A DNA stretch of 64,000 bases, taken from Syntrophobacteraceae bacterium. GTDB lineage: Bacteria; Desulfobacterota; Syntrophobacteria; Syntrophobacterales; Syntrophobacteraceae. Below are positions 40,238-50,575 of this stretch, piece by piece (within the stretch, counting starts at the first letter, position 1; each line of letters starts with the position of its first letter). Made by a program: the position numbers and the translations under genes. Below the pieces are notes generated by a model. It made no database searches. It was given only the letters and a program-made list of their open reading frames with translations, and was not told the origin of the DNA. The DNA lies in the NCBI GenBank assembly GCA_025454175.1, contig JALOOX010000008.1:1-64000 (forward strand), given 5' to 3'.

Positions 40238-40999
40238 ATGGTCATGGAGATGACACCCCATTTTTCGGATGACAAAGTCGCGTTGAAAGACGCCCTGCGC
40301 CGGCTTCGCTGGCTGATCACGGGCATCGAGGGAAGCGGCATTCAGCATTTCCATCGACAGAGGACGGTTTTGACGCCGACGCCGATGCCGGTGGAACCTT
40401 CGCCGAAGGAGGATCAGCCGATTGGGAAGGGTCGGGGAGCGCTCCTGGCCGAAGTCCGTGAAGACCTTGGTGACTGCAGGCGTTGCCGACTGCATGCGGG
40501 ACGGACGAACCTCGTTTTCGGCGAGGGCACTCCCGAGGCGGAGCTGGTCTTTGTGGGCGAAGGGCCGGGGTTCGACGAGGATCGGTTGGGTCGTCCTTTC
40601 GTCGGGAGGGCGGGGAAGCTTCTCGACAGGATGATCCAGGCCATCCGACTGAGCCGCGAGGATGTCTACATCTGCAACGTCGTCAAATGCAGGCCCCCCG
40701 AAAACCGGACGCCCGGCGCCGACGAAATGGACGCATGCTCGCCTTTTCTCTTCCGGCAGATCGAGGCCATTCGGCCGCGGGTGATCTGTGCCCTGGGACT
40801 TTGCGCCGCGCAGGCTCTTCTGGGCCGGGCGGCCTCCATGGGAGGTCTCCGGGGCAGGCGCTTCAAGTGGCGCGGCATTCCATTGATCTGCACCTATCAT
40901 CCCGCCTACCTCCTCAGGAACCCGGTCCAGAAGGGGGCCGCGTGGCAGGATCTGGTCCAGGTGAGTCGTATTCTCAACGAAACAAACCATAAAGGCTGA
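40238..40999 (+). CDS. udg: family 4 uracil-DNA glycosylase (4Fe-4S)
   Basis: This enzyme removes uracil from DNA. The core (about residues 75-250) has GEGPGFDEDRLGRPFVGRAG as the active-site motif, HPAYLLR as the second motif, and four cysteines in the family 4 pattern: CRRC near residue 82, then KCRPPENRTP and DACSPF, which bind the 4Fe-4S cluster. An N-terminal extension of about 70 residues with a Pro-rich stretch is longer than in thermophile enzymes. The start is ATG 40238 or 40244. It abuts the nfeD gene by three bases. Confidence 0.92.
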   Translation: MVMEMTPHFSDDKVALKDALRRLRWLITGIEGSGIQHFHRQRTVLTPTPMPVEPSPKEDQPIGKGRGALLAEVREDLGDCRRCRLHAGRTNLVFGEGTPEAELVFVGEGPGFDEDRLGRPFVGRAGKLLDRMIQAIRLSREDVYICNVVKCRPPENRTPGADEMDACSPFLFRQIEAIRPRVICALGLCAAQALLGRAASMGGLRGRRFKWRGIPLICTYHPAYLLRNPVQKGAAWQDLVQVSRILNETNHKG

Positions 41000-41002
41000 A
41001 AC

Positions 41003-42301
41003 ATGAAAGCACCCTTGCGCTTTTTCCAGCTGATTTCCTTCCTTGCCGTGGCGGTGTGGCTCTGGCCAACTCATGCCGTGGCCAGCCACATCAACCTGGT
41101 GCAGATTCAGGACACGATCAACCCGGGCGTCGAGGATTTCATCAAGCACTCCATTCAACGTTCGAGCGAGGAGGGAGCCGAGCTCCTGGTGATCCTTCTG
41201 GACACGCCAGGCGGGCTGGTCACCGCCACGAGGGGCATCGTGCAGGCCATTCTGAGCTCCCCCGTCCCGGTGGTCGTCTATGTTCACCCCCGGGGGGGCC
41301 AGGCCGCGTCGGCGGGGGTTTTCGTGACGGTGGCGGCCGACATAGCGGCCATGGCTCCGGGAACTAACATTGGCGCTGCCCATCCCGTTGCGACCGGTGG
41401 CCAGGAAATGTCGGAGGCCATGAACGAAAAAGTCGTCAACGACATGGTGGCCTTCGCCAAGAGCCTGGGGGCACAGCGGGGAAGAAACGTTGAATGGCTC
41501 GAGAATGCAGTCCGAAAGAGCGTCTCCATCACCGCCGAGGAGGCTTTCGAGCAGAACGTCATCGACATCGTTGCCGAGGATCTGCCCGCCTTGCTGGAAC
41601 GGCTCGACGGCTGGGAGATTCAACGGGCCGGGACCAGCAAGGCCCTCAAGACCAGGGGGGTCGAACAGCGGACCATCGATCCCGGGTGGCAGTACAGGAT
41701 TCTTCGGGCCATCAGCAATCCGAATATTGCGTACATCCTGCTCATGATCGGGCTGGCCGGTCTCTATTTCGAGCTCTCCCAGCCGGGCGCTATCCTGCCG
41801 GGAGTCATAGGCGCTATTTCTCTCATCATGGCGCTCTACGCCCTCCAGACTCTGCCCGTGAACTTCGCCGGGGTGCTGCTGATTCTGCTGGCCATCGTCT
41901 TCTTCATCCTGGAAATCAGCGTGGTTTCCTACGGGATGTTGAGCATCGCCGGATCGATCTCACTTTTTCTGGGCTCGCTGATGCTTTTTCGGGTGCCCGG
42001 CGAGTCGACGCGCGTCGCTTACTCGGTTCTCATTCCGACGGTTCTCATCATCTCCGCGTTCTTCGTGGCGGTGACCTCACTGGCCGTGCGCGCTCAAAGG
42101 ATCAGGCCCCAGGCGGGGACCGAAGCCCTCGTGGGAATGGTGGGGGAAGTCACCAGGGATCTGGCGCCCGAGGGGAAGGTCTTCGTGAGCGGCGAGCTGT
42201 GGAATGCCGTTGCGGACGAAGCCATCACGGCCGGCCAGAAGGTCGAGGTCCTCTCGGTGGACAGTTTGAAGTTGAAAGTGAGGAAGATCGATGCTAGATA
42301 A
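41003..42301 (+). CDS. NfeD-family membrane serine protease
   Basis: A 432-residue protein with a signal peptide (about 1-28), a ClpP-like serine protease domain outside the cytoplasm, several membrane segments (about 245-350), and a C-terminal OB-fold NfeD domain (about 370-430). The catalytic serine is S103 in QAASAGVF, and K143 in NEKVVND is a good candidate for the general base, as in the archaeal homologue. Such proteases are encoded next to slipins and cleave their C-termini. The slipin gene here follows 54 bases downstream, supporting the pairing. Confidence 0.92.
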   Translation: MKAPLRFFQLISFLAVAVWLWPTHAVASHINLVQIQDTINPGVEDFIKHSIQRSSEEGAELLVILLDTPGGLVTATRGIVQAILSSPVPVVVYVHPRGGQAASAGVFVTVAADIAAMAPGTNIGAAHPVATGGQEMSEAMNEKVVNDMVAFAKSLGAQRGRNVEWLENAVRKSVSITAEEAFEQNVIDIVAEDLPALLERLDGWEIQRAGTSKALKTRGVEQRTIDPGWQYRILRAISNPNIAYILLMIGLAGLYFELSQPGAILPGVIGAISLIMALYALQTLPVNFAGVLLILLAIVFFILEISVVSYGMLSIAGSISLFLGSLMLFRVPGESTRVAYSVLIPTVLIISAFFVAVTSLAVRAQRIRPQAGTEALVGMVGEVTRDLAPEGKVFVSGELWNAVADEAITAGQKVEVLSVDSLKLKVRKIDAR

Positions 42302-42355
42302 ATCCGATTCATGATTGAGCTTTTTTCAATCCAGTTCGCCATCTGAGGAGGGAAT

Positions 42356-43147
42356 ATGACTGGTTTTTACGGACTTCCGCTCGTCATCATATTGGTGGCT
42401 CTCTTTCTCGCCAATGCCATCAAGGTCCTCAACGAATATGAACGAGGCGTGATCTTCCGCCTGGGAAGGGTCATTAAGGCCAAGGGACCCGGCCTGATCC
42501 TGCTCATTCCTCTCATCGACCGCATGCAGAAGGTGAGCCTCAGGTTGGTGGCCCAGGACGTGCCGTCCCAGGATGTCATCACCCGGGACAACGTGTCCGT
42601 CAAGGTCAGCGCGGTCATTTACTTCCGCGTGACGGACCCGGTCAAAGCCATCGTGTCCGTCGAGAATTACCTGTACGCCACCAGCCAGCTTTCCCAGACG
42701 ACACTTCGAAGTGTTTGCGGCCAGGCGGAGATGGACGATCTTCTGGCCGAGCGCGACAAGATCAACATGCACATCCAGGAGATCCTGGATCGTCACACCG
42801 AGCCCTGGGGCATCAAGGTGACGGTGGTGGAGCTCAAGCAGATCGATCTGCCCATCGAAATGCAGCGGGCCATGGCCAAGCAGGCTGAGGCCGAGCGCGA
42901 GCGCCGGGCCAAGGTCATCGCGGCCGAGGGCGAATTCCAGGCTTCCACGCGCCTGGCCGAGGCGGCCGAGATTCTTCAGCACCAGCCCGCCGCCATGCAG
43001 CTGCGCTACCTTCAGACCCTGAGGGAGATCGCCACCGAAAACAATTCAACCACCCTTTTCCCCATCCCCATTGATCTCTTCAAACCCTTCATCAAGATCG
43101 CGGAGCAGTTTGAGGAAAAACGGAACAAGGAGCTGAAGAATGGGTAA
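42356..43147 (+). CDS. slipin (stomatin/prohibitin-like SPFH protein)
   Basis: A 263-residue SPFH protein with an N-terminal membrane anchor (about 5-22, [15 protein letters not shown]), the SPFH domain ([19 protein letters not shown] to about 185), and a helical oligomerisation region ([19 protein letters not shown]). It probably forms membrane microdomain scaffolds and is the likely substrate or partner of the NfeD protease just upstream. GAGGAGG precedes ATG 42356. Its last eight bases overlap the next gene. Confidence 0.93.
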   Translation: MTGFYGLPLVIILVALFLANAIKVLNEYERGVIFRLGRVIKAKGPGLILLIPLIDRMQKVSLRLVAQDVPSQDVITRDNVSVKVSAVIYFRVTDPVKAIVSVENYLYATSQLSQTTLRSVCGQAEMDDLLAERDKINMHIQEILDRHTEPWGIKVTVVELKQIDLPIEMQRAMAKQAEAERERRAKVIAAEGEFQASTRLAEAAEILQHQPAAMQLRYLQTLREIATENNSTTLFPIPIDLFKPFIKIAEQFEEKRNKELKNG

Positions 43148-43469
43148 GAAAGAAGACAAGCAGAAGAAGGAGAAGTCCCTCGATGCCATGACCGCGAAGG
43201 AATTGCGGGAGCTGGCGTTGACCCTCGAGGGGATCTCCGGGGTTCACGTCATGAACAAGAATGAGCTCATCGATGCCATTCGGAAAGCCAAGGGCATCGT
43301 GGTCGAGAAGACGCGCAGGAGAGTCGTCGATGTGCGTGCATTGAAGCTCAAGCTCCAGGAGCTGAGGGAGAAGAAAAGCCAGGCGAGGGAGGCCGGCAAC
43401 ATCCGCCTGGAGGATTCCCTCAGGCGCCGAATCAGCAATTTGAAGAAGAAGACACGTCGGGCGGCCTGA
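43140..43469 (+). CDS. small basic protein with a Rho-N/SAP-like helical motif
   Basis: A 109-residue, strongly basic protein. After a Lys-rich start ([12 protein letters not shown]), residues about 15-52 ([19 protein letters not shown] to [13 protein letters not shown]) have the helix-turn-helix-like pattern of the Rho N-terminal/SAP motif, which binds nucleic acid. The second half is a helix rich in Arg and Lys. The gene overlaps the slipin gene by eight bases, so it is translated with it. Nucleic-acid binding is inferred; the role beside an SPFH pair is not clear. Confidence 0.75.
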   Translation: MGKKEDKQKKEKSLDAMTAKELRELALTLEGISGVHVMNKNELIDAIRKAKGIVVEKTRRRVVDVRALKLKLQELREKKSQAREAGNIRLEDSLRRRISNLKKKTRRAA

Positions 43470-43521
43470 CAGGCCCTCACGAGGATTTCCCGGCATCATG
43501 GCACCCAGGGGGACACCTGAC

Positions 43522-43725
43522 ATGGTTATGAAAAAGAACGTGGTGGCGGCCATCACGACGGCGGTGCAGCTTTACATGGCGGCGGAACAGCCGGCTCCGA
43601 TGGCGGTACGGGAGGCTCCTAGACCTGTCGAGGCGCCGCGGCAGGCCTTGAGCGCTTGGGCGATCAGCGGGCGTCAGTCCGCCATGGACATGCGGCGACT
43701 TTGGCAGCTGCGGCTGGCGCGTTGA
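43522..43725 (+). CDS. short gamma-subunit-like protein of a biotin-dependent decarboxylase
   Basis: A 67-residue protein. Its N-terminal VVAAITTAVQLYM and C-terminal SAWAISGRQSAMDMRR resemble the soluble tail of the gamma subunit (OadG type) of sodium-pumping decarboxylases; the membrane segment of true OadG is missing. ATG 43522 has AGGGGG nine bases upstream; ATG 43498 is in frame eight codons earlier. The gene lies 145 bases before a carboxyltransferase/biotin protein, which supports a link. The homology is inferred from a short motif. Confidence 0.6.
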   Translation: MVMKKNVVAAITTAVQLYMAAEQPAPMAVREAPRPVEAPRQALSAWAISGRQSAMDMRRLWQLRLAR

Positions 43726-43869
43726 GGTCGATCCCCTCTTCCGTCCCCTGCCGGCTCCCCGGACCCGAGACGATTTTTCGACCGGCGCCGGCTCGCGGGA
43801 TGTGCCGTTGCGCATGAAGGGATCCTCCTGCGCACAATCCGCTCCTTCAAAACGAAAGGGAAAATTAGC

Positions 43870-45903
43870 ATGGAGAAGAAACAACACGGCGATCTCACTG
43901 CCGGACTGCTTGATGACGCTCCTGTAGCTGTGGATAACCCGGTGAAGGTACAGGATCTGACCTTTCGGGACGGCCATCAATCGCTCTTCGCCACTCGCGG
44001 CCGAACCGAGGACTTCATTCCCATTGCCGAGGACATGGATCGGGTGGGGTACTATTCCATGGAAGTGTGGGGTGGAGCCACCTTCGACACGATGCACCGC
44101 TTTCTCGGTGAGGACCCCTGGGAAAGAATCCGCACCTTGAAGAAGTACATCAAGAAGACGCCTTTCTCCATGCTGCTTCGCGGCCAGAACCTCGTGGGCT
44201 ACCGCAACTATCCCGACGACCTGGCAGAGGCTTTCGTCGACCGTGCCTGCGAGAACGGCATGGACATCTTCCGTGTTTTCGACGCGTTGAATGATTTCCG
44301 CAACTTCGAGACCGCGGTCAAGATCATCAAGAAGCACGGCAAGCACTTCCAGGGGGCCATCTGCTACTCGCTGACGGAAAGCCGCATGGGCGGAGCCGTT
44401 TACAACCTCGACTACTACCTGCGGAAGGCCAAGGACCTGGAGGACATGGGGGCCGACACCATCTGCATCAAGGACATGGCCGGGCTCATCGCTCCTTACG
44501 ATGCGTTTGTCCTGGTGAAGGCTCTCAAGGAGAGCGTCAAGGCCCCCATCCACTTGCACAGCCATTTCACGTCCGGCATGGCGGATATGTCGCTCCTCAA
44601 GGCCATCGAGGCGGGAGTGGACATCGTGGACACCTGTCTTTCACCGTGGGCTTATCGCACGTCGCACCCGGCGGTCGAGCCGCTGGTGGCGGCCCTGCGA
44701 TGCACGAGCCGTGACACGGGCTTCGACCTGAAGCTGCTGGCCAGATGCAGCGAGTATATGGAGAAAATCTCGCCCAAGTACAGGCACCTGCTGGACGACC
44801 GCATGTCCATCATAGACATCAACGTCCTTCTGCACCAGACCCCGGGGGGCATGCTATCGAACCTGGTCAATCAGCTCCGAGAAATGGATGCTCTCGACAA
44901 GATCGACGAGGTGTTTCGACAGCTTCCCATTGTGCGACGGGAACTGGGGCAGGTGCCCCTCGTGACTCCCACCAGCCAGATCGTCGGCATTCAGACGGTG
45001 AACAACGTCCTGTTCGACTCGCCCCAGGAGCGCTACAAGATGATCACCGCCCAGGTCAAGGATCTCTGCTACGGCCTGTACGGCAAGACGGCTGTTCCCA
45101 TCGATCCCGAGGTTCAGAAGAAAGCCCTCAAGGGATATCCGAGGGGAGAGCAGCCCATCACGACGCGTCCCGCCGACGTCCTCGATCCCGAGCTGGGCAA
45201 GGCCGAAGCCGACGTCCAGGGGCTGGCCAAGGATATGGACGACGTCTTGATTTATGCCCTCTACCCCACCACCGGCAAACGATTCCTGCGCTGGAAGTAC
45301 GGTCACGAGGAGATCCCGCGGGAGGTCAAGACCAAGACCCTGGAGGAAGTGAAGACCGAAGAAGAGCTTGTGAGGAAGGCCAAAGCCGGACTCCTGGTGG
45401 AGAAGTGCGTCAAGGATGCTCCGGAGAAAGGCGCCGGAGCCCGAACGTTCAACGTCTTCGTGGATGGCGAGTTTTTCCAGGTGGACGTGGAGCAGGTTGG
45501 CGGGGCGCCCGTCATCACCTCCATCGTCCAGGCGCCCCAGCCAACGGCGGTGCCCCAGGCCGCGCCCGTCGCGGCGCCAACCATGGTTTCCGTGCCGCCT
45601 CCGCCTCCGAAGCCTGCCGCGGCGCCCGCGCCTCCGGCGGCACAGCCCGCTCCCCCGGCCGCCAGGCCCGCCGCGGCCGCGCCCGTGGGAGGGACTTCCA
45701 TCGAGGCGCCCATGCCGGGCATGATCATTCGCTACGAAGTGGGCGAGGGAGCTTCGGTCAATGAAGGGGACGTGGTGCTGATCCTCGAGGCCATGAAGAT
45801 GGAGAATTCCATCGCGAGTCCCGTCTCGGGGACTGTCAAGAAGATCAATTTCAAGGATGGAGATACCGTGCAGAAGGGTGATGTGCTGGCCGTCATCGGG
45901 TAA
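43870..45903 (+). CDS. pyruvate/oxaloacetate carboxyltransferase with C-terminal biotinyl domain (PycB/OadA/transcarboxylase 5S type)
   Basis: A 677-residue protein with an HMGL-like carboxyltransferase barrel (about 28-300, opening VQDLTFRDGHQSLFATR), a conserved carboxylase domain (about 300-500), an Ala/Pro hinge (about 560-605), and a biotinyl domain whose biotin lysine is K643 in LEAMKMENS. The barrel moves a carboxyl group between biotin and pyruvate/oxaloacetate, so the protein could be pyruvate carboxylase subunit B, the oxaloacetate decarboxylase alpha chain, or a transcarboxylase component. The nearby methylmalonyl-CoA mutase operon favours a role in the methylmalonyl-CoA cycle. No biotin carboxylase is in the window. 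It ends at an intrinsic terminator. Confidence 0.93.
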   Translation: MEKKQHGDLTAGLLDDAPVAVDNPVKVQDLTFRDGHQSLFATRGRTEDFIPIAEDMDRVGYYSMEVWGGATFDTMHRFLGEDPWERIRTLKKYIKKTPFSMLLRGQNLVGYRNYPDDLAEAFVDRACENGMDIFRVFDALNDFRNFETAVKIIKKHGKHFQGAICYSLTESRMGGAVYNLDYYLRKAKDLEDMGADTICIKDMAGLIAPYDAFVLVKALKESVKAPIHLHSHFTSGMADMSLLKAIEAGVDIVDTCLSPWAYRTSHPAVEPLVAALRCTSRDTGFDLKLLARCSEYMEKISPKYRHLLDDRMSIIDINVLLHQTPGGMLSNLVNQLREMDALDKIDEVFRQLPIVRRELGQVPLVTPTSQIVGIQTVNNVLFDSPQERYKMITAQVKDLCYGLYGKTAVPIDPEVQKKALKGYPRGEQPITTRPADVLDPELGKAEADVQGLAKDMDDVLIYALYPTTGKRFLRWKYGHEEIPREVKTKTLEEVKTEEELVRKAKAGLLVEKCVKDAPEKGAGARTFNVFVDGEFFQVDVEQVGGAPVITSIVQAPQPTAVPQAAPVAAPTMVSVPPPPPKPAAAPAPPAAQPAPPAARPAAAAPVGGTSIEAPMPGMIIRYEVGEGASVNEGDVVLILEAMKMENSIASPVSGTVKKINFKDGDTVQKGDVLAVIG

Positions 45904-45978
45904 TGGAGCCCCGTCGTCTCGGGTCCGCGAAATGGCGTTTCAAGTGTACGGTTTCAGATGATTGAGTGATTGAATGAG

Positions 45979-46010
45979 AAAGGCGGCTTCTATGGCCGCC
46001 TTTCCTTTTT
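45979..46010 (+). terminator. intrinsic terminator of the carboxyltransferase gene
   Basis: A perfect 9-bp stem, AAAGGCGGC (45979-45987) and GCCGCCTTT (45995-46003), is followed by CCTTTTT. It lies about 75 bases after the stop. Confidence 0.85.
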
Positions 46011-46132
46011 CTGACCCTCAGCATCGAATTCCGACAGAATGAATGGGCAGGTCGAAACCTGCCGGAATTTGAACCCTGATGAATGACGAGGTATGAAATG
46101 AATGCGGGTATTGATCGGGAATGTGCTGAAGC

Positions 46133-46315
46133 TCAGTGTCTTGAACAATGCATCTTGGAGCCGAAATCCTTGATGGTACGCTCATCGTGGTTGAGGATGG
46201 CGTCCTGGAAAGCCCTTAAACGCTCGCACTCCTTGCCGCACTCGTCCTTGTTGAGATGAACGTTTTCGCAGCAACGGCAAGGGCTTTCGATGGTTTTCGC
46301 AAAGCTGAGACTCAT
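46133..46315 (-). CDS. small Cys-rich protein
   Basis: A 60-residue protein, MSLSFAKTIESPCRCCENVH and onward, with cysteines in CRCC, DECGKEC and MHC, a likely metal- or cluster-binding pattern. The helical continuation ERLRAFQDAIL is amphipathic. ATG 46315 has AGAGGA eight bases upstream on the minus strand; ATG 46348 and 46336 are in-frame alternatives. I recognise no named family. It lies downstream of the MoaE-like gene on the same strand, separated by 230 bases, and is probably transcribed separately. Confidence 0.6.
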   Translation of the reverse strand: MSLSFAKTIESPCRCCENVHLNKDECGKECERLRAFQDAILNHDERTIKDFGSKMHCSRH

Positions 46316-46546
46316 AACGGTTTTCCTCTCGTCCATGATGAATGCCAAAAAACGGATGATGAATGCTGTGCGATCAGCGGAAATCCATATAGAATGAGGG
46401 CCAAAACGCTGTCAAGCCGATTGTATGAGACAATTCCCCGGCCGCCGGATCCACTGCCCAAAAGCATCGACCACGAGGTTGCGGGGGCCAGGGCGCCTGC
46501 CGGCATGACGACTCGAGTGGTGGGCACTCTAATGTGTTGAGTTGTA

Positions 46547-46915
46547 CTAAGATTTTCCGGTGATCTTCTCCTGCTTCAGCACGGCTTCCCGTTTGAGCCG
46601 ATTGACGGTCTCCTCCAGCACGGGAAAGACGTTTTCTCGAATGTCACCCGCGACGGCCACCAGCATCACATCCTGCCCCACCAGGCGTCGGCCGGTGAAC
46701 AGGTGCGCTTCAATGGCGGCGATGCCGGGTCGCGAGCGCATGTCGTTCAATATCCCGTCCCATGCCTCCTGTTTGACATCGATATCCAGGTATTCCGCCG
46801 GGTCTCCCTGGCGACTGGTGGCTCGCACCACCCCGTTGTGACAGGCGATCATCCCCACCCTGGAAGGGTCCATGTCCCGTTTGATTTGATCCACCAGATC
46901 AGAAAGGGTCGGCAT
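46547..46915 (-). CDS. divergent MoaE-like protein
   Basis: A 122-residue protein with the plan of the large subunit of molybdopterin synthase, MoaE: GVVRATSRQGDPAEYLDIDV (about 28-47), an amphipathic helix, then AHLFTGRRLVGQDVMLVAVAG (about 70-90) and ENVFPVLEETVNRLKREAV, matching the conserved HR-x-G-L-x-VG-E and the lysine-containing helix. The usual histidine-arginine pair and the C-terminal PIWKKE segment are altered, so catalytic competence is uncertain. AAGGAGAG lies six bases before ATG 46915. No other moa gene is near by. Confidence 0.72.
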   Translation of the reverse strand: MPTLSDLVDQIKRDMDPSRVGMIACHNGVVRATSRQGDPAEYLDIDVKQEAWDGILNDMRSRPGIAAIEAHLFTGRRLVGQDVMLVAVAGDIRENVFPVLEETVNRLKREAVLKQEKITGKS

Positions 46916-47422
46916 TGCTCTCTCCTTGTGCGGTTAAAGGGATGGCATTCCCATCCGATGGTCGTGCAATAGTGTAAGAAAAAAACCTACATGCCACCCG
47001 GGTTTTCCTGACAGGAAAATCAGAACCCGTCGGATATTCGATTCCTGCTCCTCATCGTATAAGAGGCCTGGTGTGGATTCCGGGTCGGTCCTTTCCCGGC
47101 CGAGGCCGGGGAACGTCGGCGAAAAATGGTCTGTTGATTCTTGGTCCTCACACTGCTATAGGTTTTGGCGAAAAACGGTACGAGCTCAGCTCTCCTGTTT
47201 AACCTCATGTGGCGGATGAGGCAAGCTTGTGGCTCCAGGTTCATCCCCCCCGTTTTGCGCGTCCTGTGACCATTGGCCAGGGTTGAGCCCACACCAGCAT
47301 TATCACCCTTTTGACCCGTTGGAATTCCCATCACAGATTTTTTCCATGGTGCATTCGAGCGGTCGGTGTCAACGGGGATCTCCCGTCGGCCTCCGGAATT
47401 GAACGCGTTGAGGAGGAGCAGC
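46916..47422. other. 507-bp gap upstream of the mutase operon, with a possible repeat element
   Basis: No credible gene. A strong hairpin sits at 47092-47113 (TTCCCGGCC/GGCCGGGGAA). GGCGAAAAATGGT at 47118 recurs as GGCGAAAAACGGT at 47166, and CCTCAT/ATGAGG at about 47203-47221 forms another stem. On the minus strand, 47020-47436 is open for 138 codons without resembling any family known to me. A weak promoter candidate (TTGACC at 47311, CAGATT at 47334) points to the mutase gene. A B12 riboswitch was looked for and not found. Confidence 0.4.
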
Positions 47423-49102
<1,680 letters not shown>

Positions 49103-49166
49103 GCCTTTTGCCGATCACGCGGGAACCGGGTCAGTTTGAGGGCGGGTCAATATCGGAGGCACATCC

Positions 49167-49568
49167 ATGGCACAAGAACGCAAGATCAAGATCATTGTTG
49201 CAAAACCGGGCCTCGACGGGCATGACCGGGGCGCCAAGCTCCTGGCGAGAATATTCGCCGAAGCCGGCATGGAAGTGGTTTACACCGGCTTGCGGCAAAC
49301 CCCCGAGATGATCGTCGAGGCAGCTCTGCAGGAAGACGCCGACGTGGTGGGCTTGAGCAGTCTCTCGGGCGTGCACAACTATTTCTTCCCGAGGGTTGTG
49401 GAGCTGTTGAGGGAGAAGGGTCTGGACGATGTCCTGGTGGTGGGCGGCGGCATCATTCCCCTGGAGGATGTGGACGGTCTCAAGAGCGCCGGCGTCAAGG
49501 CCATCTTCGGACCGGGCACCGACACCAACGCCATCGTCGGTTTCATCAAGGACAACGTCAGGAATTGA
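49167..49568 (+). CDS. methylmalonyl-CoA mutase small (B12-binding) subunit
   Basis: A 133-residue cobalamin-binding domain. The B12 motif D-x-H-x-x-G is present as D17-G-H19-D-R-G22 in [12 protein letters not shown]19 should replace dimethylbenzimidazole as the cobalt ligand. [10 protein letters not shown] near residue 62 and [11 protein letters not shown] near residue 90 complete the motif set (SxL and GG). It pairs with the large subunit encoded 64 bases upstream. GGAGGCACATCC precedes ATG 49167. Confidence 0.95.
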   Translation: MAQERKIKIIVAKPGLDGHDRGAKLLARIFAEAGMEVVYTGLRQTPEMIVEAALQEDADVVGLSSLSGVHNYFFPRVVELLREKGLDDVLVVGGGIIPLEDVDGLKSAGVKAIFGPGTDTNAIVGFIKDNVRN

Positions 49569-49597
49569 TCCCGGATGGAGAAAGGGATTCTGCGCTC

Positions 49598-50575
49598 ATG
49601 TTGACCGATGTGGCGGGGGAAATCCTCAGGGGCTCGCCGCGCGCGGCAGCCCGTTTGATCACCTGGCTCGAAAACGAGGACCCCAGGGCTTTTCCCTGCA
49701 TGGAGGCGCTGTTTCCCCATTCGGGAAGAGCCTACATCATCGGGATAACCGGGTCACCGGGAGCCGGCAAGAGCACGCTCACCGACAAGCTGACACAGGC
49801 GATCCGAAGCTCGGGCCTCACGGTGGGAATCATCGCCGTGGATCCCTCCAGCCCGTTCACTGGGGGCGCCGTCCTGGGAGACAGGGTGCGCATGAGCCAG
49901 CTGAGCCTGGACCCCGGCGTGTTCATCCGGAGCATGGCCACCCGGGGCTTCCTCGGTGGAATGGCGCGGGCGACCGGTGAGGTGGTGAAGGTGCTGGATG
50001 CCCTCGGCAAGGATATCATTCTCATCGAGACGGTTGGAGTCGGTCAGGACGAGGTGGACATCATCGGTATTGCCGACACCACCTGCGTGGTGCTCGTGCC
50101 CGGTCTCGGGGATGCGATCCAGAGCATGAAGTCGGGAATCATGGAGATAGCGGACGTTTTCGTCATCAACAAGTCCGACCGCTCGGGGGCGGACCAGCTG
50201 TACACGGAGGTCGCCACCCGGGTGGAGCAGGATCACCACATCAAGGGGAGACCGTGGCTGGCTCCGGTGGTCAAGACCGTGGCGGTCAACAACGAAGGCA
50301 TGGAAGACCTCTGGGAGAAGATTGAAAGGCATCGTCGATATCTGGAGGCGAGCGGCGAATTCATGGAGCGGCGGCGGGAGCGCACGGGGCGTGAAACCCT
50401 TCGGATGATTCATCACGAGATCTTCCGTCTCGTTCGGCGGCAACTGGAAGACACAGGTGAGATGGAGCGGCTCGTCGGAGAGATCACCGACCGGAAGCGC
50501 GATCCATACAGTGTGATGAAGGAAGTGTTGAGTGGGTGGCTCAAACAGGCTGGGCCGGCCAAGGAGGCGTCATGA
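49598..50575 (+). CDS. meaB: MeaB/ArgK-type G-protein chaperone of methylmalonyl-CoA mutase
   Basis: MeaB is a GTPase that loads and protects the cofactor of methylmalonyl-CoA mutase. The 325-residue protein has Walker A GITGSPGAGKST (K58), the switch region DPSSPFTGGAVLGDRVRM, the D-x-x-G equivalent ETVGVGQDE, and NKSD for guanine specificity. ATG 49598 is chosen; the frame's extension to TTG 49565 overlaps the small subunit. Its stop overlaps the epimerase start (ATGA), so all four pathway genes form one unit. Confidence 0.93.
   Translation: MLTDVAGEILRGSPRAAARLITWLENEDPRAFPCMEALFPHSGRAYIIGITGSPGAGKSTLTDKLTQAIRSSGLTVGIIAVDPSSPFTGGAVLGDRVRMSQLSLDPGVFIRSMATRGFLGGMARATGEVVKVLDALGKDIILIETVGVGQDEVDIIGIADTTCVVLVPGLGDAIQSMKSGIMEIADVFVINKSDRSGADQLYTEVATRVEQDHHIKGRPWLAPVVKTVAVNNEGMEDLWEKIERHRRYLEASGEFMERRRERTGRETLRMIHHEIFRLVRRQLEDTGEMERLVGEITDRKRDPYSVMKEVLSGWLKQAGPAKEAS

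Noticed and set aside
46916-47422. Possible cobalamin riboswitch before the B12-dependent mutase
   Set aside because: I found no B12 box or the expected paired core; the hairpins present do not fit that fold.
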